DNA of 64,000 nucleotides, taken from Anaerolinea sp. (GTDB lineage Bacteria; Chloroflexota; Anaerolineae; Anaerolineales; Villigracilaceae). Of the stretch, positions 1-7,015 are shown piece by piece. Where the stretch lies: contig DYID01000001.1 in NCBI GenBank assembly GCA_020723805.1, forward strand, positions 78,711-142,710, read 5' to 3'. The position numbers and the translations under genes were made by a program. How positions within the stretch are numbered: position 1 is the first letter of the stretch; every line of letters starts with the position of its first letter. The notes beneath the pieces were generated by a model that was given only the letters and a program-made list of their open reading frames with translations, made no database searches and had not been told where the DNA came from.

Positions 1-302
1 ACGAAGACGACTCCCTCCTCCTCCAGCAATTGACGCTGTCTCTCTGCGCCGGGTCTCTTGCTGATCTTGCCCTGCGCGTTGATGACTCTCTGCCACGGCA
101 CATCGTCGGGGCAGGCTGCCATCGCGCCGCCCACCCAGCGCGGACCGAAGGCTTTGTAGGTTTCAAAATCCACGCCGGGCGGAATGGGCAGCATCAGCGC
201 AATCTGCCCATAGGAGGCGACTTTCCCTCTGGGAATCTGCCGCACCAGGTTCCAGACCTGTTCATAATAGGCTTGCGGGTTGGGAGGGGAGGTGAATTGC
301 AT
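1..302 (-). CDS. Alkyltransferase-like protein (ATL/MGMT family), partial
   Basis: The minus-strand frame starts at the ATG at 302-300 and runs off the left edge of the window, leaving the first 100 residues. The sequence has the MGMT C-terminal-domain fold signature: an RGKVASYGQIA stretch near residues 25-35, then PWQRV at 69-73 and the helical AERQRQLLEEEG segment. In true O6-methylguanine methyltransferases this motif is PCHRV, with the alkyl-accepting Cys. Here that position is Trp, which is diagnostic of ATL proteins. These bind O6-alkylguanine and flag it for nucleotide excision repair but do not transfer the alkyl group. The 3' end is missing only because of the window edge. The upstream side holds a heptamer array and a palindromic repeat rather than a clear promoter. 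The family call is firm; the repair role is by homology. Confidence 0.85.
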   Translation of the reverse strand, partial: MQFTSPPNPQAYYEQVWNLVRQIPRGKVASYGQIALMLPIPPGVDFETYKAFGPRWVGGAMAACPDDVPWQRVINAQGKISKRPGAERQRQLLEEEGVVF

Positions 303-309
303 GGTAAGT

Positions 310-343
310 AGTAATTGGTAATTACGGAATGAGAATTGGTGAC
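310..343. repeat. Heptamer array (GTAATTG-like)
   Basis: Directly upstream of the ATL-like gene lie imperfect 7-bp units (gtaattg, gtaatta, cggaatg, agaattg). The period and composition match the other short tandem arrays in this window. Confidence 0.55.
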
Positions 344-428
344 TCACCTTACGCAGTTTCTTCGTAGCGCGACATTTATGTCGCCTGAAAACGCGAGATA
401 AATCTCGCGCGACCGCGTAAGATGAGTT
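342..428. repeat. Palindromic double-hairpin repeat, copy 1
   Basis: Outer arms (actcaccttacgc ... gcgtaagatgagt) enclose two inner palindromes, one around gcgacatttatgtcgc and one around gcgagataaatctcgc, joined by ctgaaaa. Three other copies occur near 14042, 20415 and 29193. The arrangement resembles a REP/BIME-type or MITE-like element. No ORF and no obvious target-site duplication is seen. Confidence 0.85.
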
Positions 429-434
429 GGTGAA

Positions 435-716
435 TTATGAAGTTACAAACTCTCCACCGGCGATGGACTTCTCCAGCAATTGACGCGCCGGGTCGAACTT
501 CAACTCCACCTCGATCTGCTGAAAACAGCGGTTGCTCCCGATGAGCCCCTTGCGGACAAGATAGCCATCCCCCTCATCGTTGAGGCTCAGGTCGTTGTCC
601 AAATCCACGCGCCCTTCGATGACCTCGCCGCAGCGACTGCATTTGACTTGAAACGTGTAATACCGCTTTGCGGGTCTCGCAGGTTCACGGCTGAAGAGCC
701 TTTTGAAGAAGTTCAT
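435..716 (-). CDS. Small conserved protein with CxxC motif
   Basis: This is a 93-residue protein with no signal peptide or membrane segment. It has a basic N terminus, a CSRCGE motif at about residues 26-31 and a third Cys in NRCFQQ at about 63. One CxxC pair plus a lone Cys could bind zinc, possibly as a dimer, but this is a guess. I do not recognise a named family. It lies downstream of surE on the same strand. The roughly 96-bp gap contains a pyrimidine-rich heptamer array, so co-transcription is possible but not shown. Acidic and polar residues (DLDNDLSLNDEGDG) form the middle. The function is unknown. Confidence 0.65.
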   Translation of the reverse strand: MNFFKRLFSREPARPAKRYYTFQVKCSRCGEVIEGRVDLDNDLSLNDEGDGYLVRKGLIGSNRCFQQIEVELKFDPARQLLEKSIAGGEFVTS

Positions 717-756
717 AATTTCCTTTCCAAACTCGACAACAGCCTTTGCTGCTGCT

Positions 757-808
757 CTCTACTTTCCACTTTCCACTTTCTACTTTCTACTTTCCACTTT
801 CCACTTCT
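757..808. repeat. Heptamer array (TTCCACT/TTCTACT)
   Basis: Seven near-perfect units of ttccact or ttctact lie end to end in the gap between surE and the downstream small gene. Period 7 is exact throughout. The complementary sequence (AGTGGAA) appears again at 16741-16800, where it is partly coding. Confidence 0.85.
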
Positions 809-812
809 ATCA

Positions 813-1577
813 TCAAAACTCCCACTTCCTCAACACCTCCATCGCCTTGTAACTCGTCAAATCCAAATGCAAAGGCGTGATGGACACGTACCCGTCCTCC
901 AGCGCGCCGAAGTCGGTACCGTCCTCGAACACGCCGGTGGGCGCCTCGCCGCCGATCCAAAAATACGGTTTGCCGCGCGGATCCACCCGTGCATCCAGCG
1001 CATCGCGGTACACGCGTAGTCCCTGCCGCGTGACCATGTATCCCGCCAGTTCGCTTTCTCTCAAGTATGGCACGTTCACGTTCAACACCACCCCCTCGGG
1101 CAGACCGTTGGCAATCACCTTTTCCGCCACGCGCCGGCCCACAACCGCCGCCGTCGAATAATCCAGCGGACCCTTGTGTCCCTCCGGCGAATTGAGCGAG
1201 ACTGCAATCCCCTTCACCCCCGCAATGACCGCCTCCATCGCCGCCGTCACCGTGCCGGAGTAAGTGATGTCGTGACCGATGTTGGCGTTGGGGTTGATGC
1301 CCGAAATCACCAGGTCAATCTCCTCCTGAAGGAACCCCAGCAGAGGCAGGGCAACGCAGTCCGAAGGTGCGCCGTCGCAGGCGAAGGCAGACGTTCCGTC
1401 GGCGAGGACCGTTTCCCTCACCCGCAGAGGACGATCCATCGTCTTCACATGTCCCGAAGCCGACCAGTTGCGGTCCGGTGCAAAGACAGTCACTTTGCCC
1501 AGTTTACGCATCTCCTGCGCCAGGGCGAGCAGTCCGGGCGCGGTCACGCCGTCGTCGTTGGTGACAAGAATGTGCAT
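813..1577 (-). CDS. surE: 5'/3'-nucleotidase SurE
   Basis: This 254-residue protein is of typical SurE length. It is a cytosolic, divalent-metal nucleotidase that dephosphorylates nucleoside 5'- and 3'-monophosphates and short polyphosphates. The family metal and active-site residues are visible: the N-terminal NDDG motif (N7, D8, D9), S39 in NWSASGH, and N95 in the SGINPNANIG motif, followed by the TYSGTV segment. The start at 1577 gives the canonical MHILVTNDDG. No Shine-Dalgarno sequence precedes it. The upstream bases are heptamer-like (ttgcaaa tcggaaa ttgaacc), so translation may start on a short or leaderless transcript. It is divergent from the PD40 lipoprotein gene. In many bacteria SurE is linked to stationary-phase survival; nothing here shows that directly. 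Confidence 0.95.
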   Translation of the reverse strand: MHILVTNDDGVTAPGLLALAQEMRKLGKVTVFAPDRNWSASGHVKTMDRPLRVRETVLADGTSAFACDGAPSDCVALPLLGFLQEEIDLVISGINPNANIGHDITYSGTVTAAMEAVIAGVKGIAVSLNSPEGHKGPLDYSTAAVVGRRVAEKVIANGLPEGVVLNVNVPYLRESELAGYMVTRQGLRVYRDALDARVDPRGKPYFWIGGEAPTGVFEDGTDFGALEDGYVSITPLHLDLTSYKAMEVLRKWEF

Positions 1578-1578
1578 G

Positions 1579-1617
1579 GTTCAATTTCCGATTTGCAATT
1601 TTGGATTTACGATTGTC
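1579..1617. repeat. Heptamer array (TTNNGAT-like) between divergent genes
   Basis: Degenerate 7-bp units (ttccgat, ttgcaat, tttggat, ttacgat) occupy the 5' leader position of surE. The same family occurs at 14136-14213 and, in complement, at 32449-32487. Confidence 0.6.
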
Positions 1618-1641
1618 TGATGATTATAACCCTCGCGCCTG

Positions 1642-1647
1642 TATAAT
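1642..1647 (+). promoter_or_regulatory. -10 box TATAAT, almost leaderless
   Basis: A perfect TATAAT ends only 6 bp before the ATG at 1654. Transcription would therefore begin at or beside the start codon, implying a leaderless mRNA for the PD40 lipoprotein. No good -35 is seen. Confidence 0.5.
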
Positions 1648-1653
1648 TTGCCC

Positions 1654-2820
1654 ATGCCCTTCAACTCTTTTTTCACTCTCCATCCAGGTCGGCGCTTTCC
1701 ACTGCTCACTGATCACTGCTCACTGTTCACTGATCACTGTTCACTGATCACTGATCACTGTTCACTGATCACTGTTTACTGCTCACTGATCACTTTCTAC
1801 TTCCTTTCCTCTTGTTCCCCTCACCCCCCTTCTTCCCTCCAAACCTCCCTCCTCGTCTATCGCTTCTCCCCTCCCGCCCTGCTGGAGTACTCCGAAGACC
1901 TCCGCCTCCTGCGCGAAATCCCCTTTTCCCTCCCTCCCAACTGCGGACTCTTCGACCTCTTCCCCGCTCCTGTGGGATCGTTTCTCCTCCTCGAACTCAA
2001 CTGTCCCGGCGGGCAGACGGTTCTCCTCTTCGACCTCGAAACGGGCTCCACATCCCAACCCTTTCCCAACACCGACAGCCACTTCCTCGCCTGGCAAAGC
2101 GACGGGCGCGCCGCCTACCTCAAAGTGGACTCGCTCGGCAGCCCCCGCATCCTCCGCGCCTACGTGGATGGCGGGCAGGACGCCCTTTCCATCCCCGAAT
2201 TCACCTACGACCTCGCCGCCCAACCCAACTCGCCTCACTTCACCTTCACCCTCTCGCGCGGACTGGGCTATGGCAGTGAACTTTCCCTCGCCTCCAGTGA
2301 CGGACGCCGCGCCGCCCTGCTGTATTCCGACCCATACCACTACATTTCCTTTGTCCGCTTTTCGCCGGATGGGGAGCAAATTGCCTTCATCAAAATTCCC
2401 GACACGCAGACTCCCTTCACAATGGGCGAATTGTGGGTGATGAAGGCGGATGGCTCGAACCCGCGTAAACTCGCCGACGCCGATGCCGGTCACGGCTACG
2501 CCGCGAATTGGTCGCCCGATGGAACGAAGATCGCCTTCGTGGTGCGCGAAAACCCCGCTGACCCTCAAGCCGATGTCTCGAGCGATGCGCTCATCAGCAA
2601 CATCTACATCGTCGAAGTTGACAGCGGGCAGATGACCCCTCTCACCTTTTTTGAGCAGGGCTATGTCGAGACCCCGCATTGGTCGCCGCAGGGGAACATC
2701 TTGGCGTTCAACCGGGTCGTAGATGGTAGAATGAGCGTGTTCATCGTGGAGACGGCGTCAGGTGAGGTAAAGCCCCTCGAGACCGAACCAGCCTGCTGTC
2801 CCGCGTGGATGCGGAAGTGA
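1654..2820 (+). CDS. PD40/TolB-like beta-propeller lipoprotein with repeat-built signal sequence
   Basis: From the ATG at 1654 the protein has 388 residues; a TTG two codons upstream is less likely. The C-terminal two thirds carry PD40 (WD40-like, TolB-type) propeller blades, with FSPDGEQIAF, WSPDGTKIAF and WSPQGNILAF motifs. Such proteins are usually extracytoplasmic interaction modules. The N terminus ends in a lipobox-like LSSC (Cys about residue 54), suggesting a lipid anchor. Unusually, residues 17-50 are a translated heptamer array, giving a 7-residue protein repeat of the type LITDHCS. The lipoprotein signal therefore seems partly made of repeat DNA. The next gene starts 6 bp downstream, so the two are probably co-transcribed. 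The propeller call is firm; anchoring and function are inferred. Confidence 0.8.
   Translation: MPFNSFFTLHPGRRFPLLTDHCSLFTDHCSLITDHCSLITVYCSLITFYFLSSCSPHPPSSLQTSLLVYRFSPPALLEYSEDLRLLREIPFSLPPNCGLFDLFPAPVGSFLLLELNCPGGQTVLLFDLETGSTSQPFPNTDSHFLAWQSDGRAAYLKVDSLGSPRILRAYVDGGQDALSIPEFTYDLAAQPNSPHFTFTLSRGLGYGSELSLASSDGRRAALLYSDPYHYISFVRFSPDGEQIAFIKIPDTQTPFTMGELWVMKADGSNPRKLADADAGHGYAANWSPDGTKIAFVVRENPADPQADVSSDALISNIYIVEVDSGQMTPLTFFEQGYVETPHWSPQGNILAFNRVVDGRMSVFIVETASGEVKPLETEPACCPAWMRK
1696..1801. repeat. Heptamer array (TCACTGA/TCACTGT), coding
   Basis: About fifteen consecutive 7-bp units alternate between tcactga, tcactgt and tcactgc, ending in tttctac. The array lies wholly within the reading frame of the PD40 lipoprotein, where three units make one 7-residue repeat. 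The reverse complement (CAGTGAT/CAGTGTT) recurs at 49895-49964 before nuoJ and at 35219-35283 inside glyQS. Confidence 0.9.
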
Positions 2821-2826
2821 GTCCTC

Positions 2827-3486
2827 ATGTTTCGCCGAGTCTTGTTCCTCCTGCTCCTGTCATTGTTCATTGCCTCATGCGGAGGCGCTCCTGCCGCCAC
2901 CGAAGGAACGTCTGCGCCCACGGCGGAGCAGGCGACCCTCGAACCGACTTCCCAGGCGTTCCTTCCCGAAACGCCCACCCCCACGCAGACTCCTCTGCCC
3001 ACCTCCACTCCCACCGAAACGCCCCTGCCCCCGCTCGAACTCCCAACGGAAATCCCCAGCGCCCCTGCCCTGCTCGCTTGGGACGGCGTTCCCACCTACC
3101 TTGGCGACTCTCAACCCGGCTACGCGTTTCGCGTGTTGTACAACCCTGAAATCTGGGCGCTCACACAAGACCAGTTTGGCTTCCCCGCCCTCGCGCACCG
3201 CGCCATCCCCTATTGCGTCATCTCGGTCACCTCGGGGCGCGGGCTGCCTCCCAACGTCTCGGTGGAGCAGGATGTTCTGTACACCAAGACCGTCACCTTC
3301 TACGTCGGCACTGCTTATGAAAACGGCGTGAAGAAATTCGTCACCTACACCGGCGGCGACGGCGTCATCTTCACCGCCTTTCAAGTTTCCTTCGAAGAAC
3401 AAGCAGACCAATGCCTGGCAGACGCCGAAACGGTTCTGACCACGCTGCGGTCTGTTCCCTCCTTCCAAGCCACTCCCACCCCCTAG
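2827..3486 (+). CDS. Small lipoprotein with Thr/Pro-rich spacer
   Basis: The protein has 219 residues. A hydrophobic signal ends in FIASC, making Cys18 the likely lipidated residue. A disordered spacer of repeated TPTPT, TPLPTSTP and TETPLPP follows to about residue 75. The remainder is a compact domain of about 140 residues that I cannot assign. It has three Cys, two of them in PYCVISV and ADQCLAD. The gene sits 6 bp after the PD40 lipoprotein and 10 bp before the M23 peptidase gene, so the three probably form an envelope operon. The spacer presumably holds the domain away from the membrane. The function is unknown. Confidence 0.75.
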   Translation: MFRRVLFLLLLSLFIASCGGAPAATEGTSAPTAEQATLEPTSQAFLPETPTPTQTPLPTSTPTETPLPPLELPTEIPSAPALLAWDGVPTYLGDSQPGYAFRVLYNPEIWALTQDQFGFPALAHRAIPYCVISVTSGRGLPPNVSVEQDVLYTKTVTFYVGTAYENGVKKFVTYTGGDGVIFTAFQVSFEEQADQCLADAETVLTTLRSVPSFQATPTP

Positions 3487-3496
3487 GTGAACCCTC

Positions 3497-6025
3497 GTGA
3501 CCCGCACCGCCCGGAACCTCTTCACCGCCTTGATGGTCAGCGCCGCCCTTTTGGGGGCAAGCGCTGCCCTCGCCGAACGCGCCTCTGCTCCCGCTCAGGC
3601 AGTGACACCCTTCCTCTACCCGCCTTATCCCGGCACTGCCTCGCAGGAATCCGTCTTCGACCATTCCAAACCCATCTATCAATATGACAACAAGGTGCTG
3701 ACCTACGCCGGCGACGAGGCGAACCGCAACTGCCCTGTCCCCCCGCCGCCGGGCACACCGCCTCCGCAAAGCGGCGTGTGCAACGCCGGCAGCGGCGCCT
3801 ACTGGTCTTACAGCCTCGGCGACTGGGTCTATTACGACGGTCACGACGGCGTGGATTACGGCATCTCCTACCGTCCCGTCTATGCCGCCGCCGACGCCGA
3901 CCAAATCGTCTACGCCGGCTGGTGGGACCCGCAAAATCACAAAATCAACCTCGGCATCTACGTCCGCCTGCGCCATCCCAACGGCTACAACACCTACTAC
4001 GGACACATGAGTTCCGTTGCGGTGCAAGCCTGCTCCACGCCGGGCTGTACCTTCGTCCCTCACGGCGAGGTGTTGGGCATCAGCGGCACCACCGGCAATT
4101 CATCTGGTCCGCACCTGCATTTCCTCGTCCGCGACCCGGCCGGCAAATCGGTGGACCCCTACGGCTGGAAGGGGAGCGGTTCCAGCCCCTGGGCGCCTCA
4201 GCAGAAAGAGTCGCTGTGGGCGGCGCTGCCCTCCCTCACCTACTACGGCGCACAAATTTACCCCTCCGGCAACCCGCTCGAATTCCCGCCGCGTCCCGCC
4301 GGCGGCATCATCGTGGACGACGGCTCGCTCGAATTCGACGAAACCCCCGACGGCTGTTGGGCGCAAGTCCCCGCCTCCAGCGCCACCAACGGACGCATGA
4401 GCACCGTCAAACCGCGCACCGCCTCCGCCACCTGCTCCGGGCGCTGGGCATTTCCCACAGGCGTCCGCGAAGGTATGTACGCAGTGTACATCCGCATCCC
4501 CGCCGTCAAAGCCACCAGCCAGGGTGCGGTCTATACCATCCGTCACGCCGGGCGCAGTGACCGCATTGTCATCAACCAGGCGGTCTTCCCTAACATGTAT
4601 TACGTCACCGACGGCTGGGTCTATGCCGGCAAATACAACTTCAGCGGCGCAGGGGACGAATACATCGAACTCTCCAACCTCACGCAGGATGAAACCGCTG
4701 CCATCGCCGACCTCGACCTCGGCGCAGACGCCGTGCGCTTTGTCTTCCAGGGAGACGCAACCGCCACTCCTCCCTCGCCGGTTACTGTTACTCCTTCACG
4801 GACGCCCACCGTCACCCCCACGCCGACTCGCACCTTCACTCCCACCGTCACCCGCACACCGACCATTACCCGCACGCCGACGGCGACCTTCACCCCCACC
4901 GTCACGCGCACGCCGACGGTGACTCGCACGCCGACCATCACCCGTACTCCAACCCGCACGCGGACTCCCACCGCCACCCGCACCCCCACGCGGACTCCTA
5001 CGCCCTCGCGCACGCCCACCGCCACGCGGACTCCTTCGTCCACGCCCACCCGCACCCCAACCCACACCCGCCGTCCCACGCTGACGCCGCAGTATTACCT
5101 GGTCAAAGTGTATTTCGCCAGCCGCGCCCGCTACAACGCAAACCTGCCGCCCATCGAAGTGGCAGGACAGCGCTACGTCCGCTCCAACGCGCTCTACACT
5201 TCCGTGCTAAACGAATACTTCAAAGGTCCCGGGGCGGTCGAGCGCACCTCCTACGGCTGGATTGCCGTCAACAACGGTTTCACCGGCTACAGCCGGCTGG
5301 AGGTTCAGGATGGAATCGCCCGCGTCTATCTGACCGGCGCGTGCATCTCCGAAGGCAAAGACTTCAACATCGCCGACCTGCTCTCGCTGAACCTCAAGCA
5401 GTTCCCCGAAATCCGCTACGTCAAGGTCTATGACCAAAACGGCTCCACGCGCGACCCCAGCGGCGTCAGCGACTCGGAGCCGCTCTGCCTCTCCGAATAC
5501 AAGACCCCCACGCCCACACCCACGCGCACTCCCACCGCCACCCGCACGCCGACCCGCACCCGCACCCCCACACGGACACCGCCCCCCACCAGCACGCGCC
5601 GTCCCACCGCCACGCCGCAGTGGAGGCTGGTCAACGTGTATTTTGTCGGCAGGTTTGCTTACGAAAACAACATTCCGCCCTTCGAACGGACGGGGGTCCG
5701 CTGGGTGCGCACCAGCAACCCCATCGGCGCAGTGCTGGACGAATACTTCAAAGGACCCGGCGCGCAGGAAAAATCCTCCGGCTGGATGGCGCTCTACAAC
5801 GGCTTCACCGGCTATGACCGTTTCGAACTCCGCGACGGAGTCCTTCACCTCTACCTCAAGGGGGCGTGCGACCGCGCCGGGCAAACCTACACCATTGCCA
5901 ATCTGCTGTTCCTCAACCTCAAACAGTTCCCCGAAATTCAATTCGTCAAAATCTACGACCAAAACGGCACAACACAGACCCCGGGCGGGGCGAGCGATTC
6001 CATCCCTGCCTGTTTACAACCGTAA
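3497..6025 (+). CDS. Secreted M23 metallopeptidase with two GerMN-like domains
   Basis: The protein has 842 residues. The start is GTG at 3497, with AGGTG 9 bp upstream. A signal peptide ends near ASAALA (about residue 25). An M23/LytM peptidase domain follows: HxxxD at H116/D120 in HDGVDYG, a further His in YYGH (H170) and the HLH pair H206/H208 in GPHLHF, so the zinc site looks complete. A middle beta-rich domain (about 265-415) precedes a long (TPTRTPT)n spacer at about 425-525. A GerMN-like domain (about 530-672), a second TP-rich spacer and a second GerMN-like domain (about 715-842) complete it. The two C-terminal domains are clear duplicates, sharing EYFKGPGA, NGFTGY and LNLKQFPEI. M23 enzymes cut peptidoglycan cross-bridges, and GerMN domains are found in spore and cell-wall proteins. 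The combination suggests cell-wall remodelling, but the substrate is unknown. Confidence 0.88.
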   Translation: MTRTARNLFTALMVSAALLGASAALAERASAPAQAVTPFLYPPYPGTASQESVFDHSKPIYQYDNKVLTYAGDEANRNCPVPPPPGTPPPQSGVCNAGSGAYWSYSLGDWVYYDGHDGVDYGISYRPVYAAADADQIVYAGWWDPQNHKINLGIYVRLRHPNGYNTYYGHMSSVAVQACSTPGCTFVPHGEVLGISGTTGNSSGPHLHFLVRDPAGKSVDPYGWKGSGSSPWAPQQKESLWAALPSLTYYGAQIYPSGNPLEFPPRPAGGIIVDDGSLEFDETPDGCWAQVPASSATNGRMSTVKPRTASATCSGRWAFPTGVREGMYAVYIRIPAVKATSQGAVYTIRHAGRSDRIVINQAVFPNMYYVTDGWVYAGKYNFSGAGDEYIELSNLTQDETAAIADLDLGADAVRFVFQGDATATPPSPVTVTPSRTPTVTPTPTRTFTPTVTRTPTITRTPTATFTPTVTRTPTVTRTPTITRTPTRTRTPTATRTPTRTPTPSRTPTATRTPSSTPTRTPTHTRRPTLTPQYYLVKVYFASRARYNANLPPIEVAGQRYVRSNALYTSVLNEYFKGPGAVERTSYGWIAVNNGFTGYSRLEVQDGIARVYLTGACISEGKDFNIADLLSLNLKQFPEIRYVKVYDQNGSTRDPSGVSDSEPLCLSEYKTPTPTPTRTPTATRTPTRTRTPTRTPPPTSTRRPTATPQWRLVNVYFVGRFAYENNIPPFERTGVRWVRTSNPIGAVLDEYFKGPGAQEKSSGWMALYNGFTGYDRFELRDGVLHLYLKGACDRAGQTYTIANLLFLNLKQFPEIQFVKIYDQNGTTQTPGGASDSIPACLQP

Positions 6026-6110
6026 CTCAAAGCCCCAGCCTCGCTGACTGACCCATCGGGGCTATTGCGGAAGACCTCTCTGGCGGATAAGATGAAAGCA
6101 AGGAGGAAAG

Positions 6111-6875
6111 ATGAACACCCGCCATTGGATACTCGCCGCCTTGCTGCTGACATCCTGCAACCTGACCGCCGTCCAGCCGACGCCGACTGCGCCGCTTCTT
6201 CCCTCGCCGGCGCCCGCTTCTCCCACATCGAACTTATCCACCCCCACGCCTCTTCCCATCGAGACTCTGCTGGCGGCTGATACACCCACCTTGCCTTCGC
6301 CCCTGCCCACCGCCACGCCGCGTATGGTCCTTGCCGCGCCCAAAGACCAGCCGGTCAACTGCCGCTTCGGACCGGAAGTTTCCTATGCCATCGTCGGCGC
6401 GCTGGTTGCAGGCAGGCAGGCGGAAGTGGTTGGCAGGAACACGGACTTTACCTGGTGGTATGTCCGCAACCCCAGTGACCCTTCCACCAACTGCTGGCTC
6501 TCGGCAGATTTCGTCGTCGTCACGGGGAATGTGGAGGCGCTCCCGGTGGTCAGTCCGCCCGAAATTGGGGTGACCAATATCCGGGTCCGGGTGGAACCGC
6601 CGGTGATGAACGTGGCTTGCACGGCGTTCCCGCAGACCTTCAGCGTGTTCGGGCAGATTACCGCCAACGGTCCGACCATCGTCACTTGGCGCTGGGAGGC
6701 GAGCAACGGCTACGCCTCGGAGCCGGCGGCGCTGTTGTTCGAATCCGAAGGGACGAAAGAAGTGACGGGCTTCGTTACGGTGGGCAGCGTCAACGACTAT
6801 TGGGTCAACCTGCATGTGTTGATTCCCAACGACCGCAGCGGCGGAGCGACCTTCAAGGTGGTCTGTACCCCGTAA
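6111..6875 (+). CDS. Lipoprotein with SH3-like and Ig-like C-terminal domain
   Basis: This 254-residue protein starts at an ATG behind a strong AAGGAGG site. The signal ends in LLTSC (Cys16). A TP-rich spacer runs to about residue 75. An SH3-type domain (about 80-145) follows, with the family-like NCRFGPEVSYAIVGAL opening and a WWYVRNP core. The last 100 residues form a beta-sandwich-like domain that resembles the C terminus of the lipoprotein at 56109 (similar GPxxxxxRW, GTKxxx and VxxPN spacing). The gene follows the M23-GerMN gene by 85 bp, so it may belong to the same envelope cluster. SH3b domains commonly bind peptidoglycan, but no ligand is shown here. Confidence 0.75.
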   Translation: MNTRHWILAALLLTSCNLTAVQPTPTAPLLPSPAPASPTSNLSTPTPLPIETLLAADTPTLPSPLPTATPRMVLAAPKDQPVNCRFGPEVSYAIVGALVAGRQAEVVGRNTDFTWWYVRNPSDPSTNCWLSADFVVVTGNVEALPVVSPPEIGVTNIRVRVEPPVMNVACTAFPQTFSVFGQITANGPTIVTWRWEASNGYASEPAALLFESEGTKEVTGFVTVGSVNDYWVNLHVLIPNDRSGGATFKVVCTP

Positions 6876-6947
6876 ATGAAACGGCGGTGAAAGAGCCGCC
6901 ACATTGTCATTAACGACATTGTATGTTTTCCGAAATATGACCTGCTT

Positions 6948-6953
6948 TATAAT
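6948..6953 (+). promoter_or_regulatory. Putative -10 box (TATAAT) for the histidine kinase pair
   Basis: A perfect TATAAT lies 68 bp before the first kinase start. No convincing -35 lies 16-18 bp upstream. Confidence 0.4.
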
Positions 6954-7015
6954 CCACATGGTCCTTACGCCCCCTTTGCGAATCCAAATATATCCATCTT
7001 ACAGGATAAATTGAA

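Noticed and set aside
757-808. Period-7 arrays as CRISPR repeats
   Set aside because: There are no spacers between units; the units are directly adjacent and 7 bp long, and no cas gene is present.
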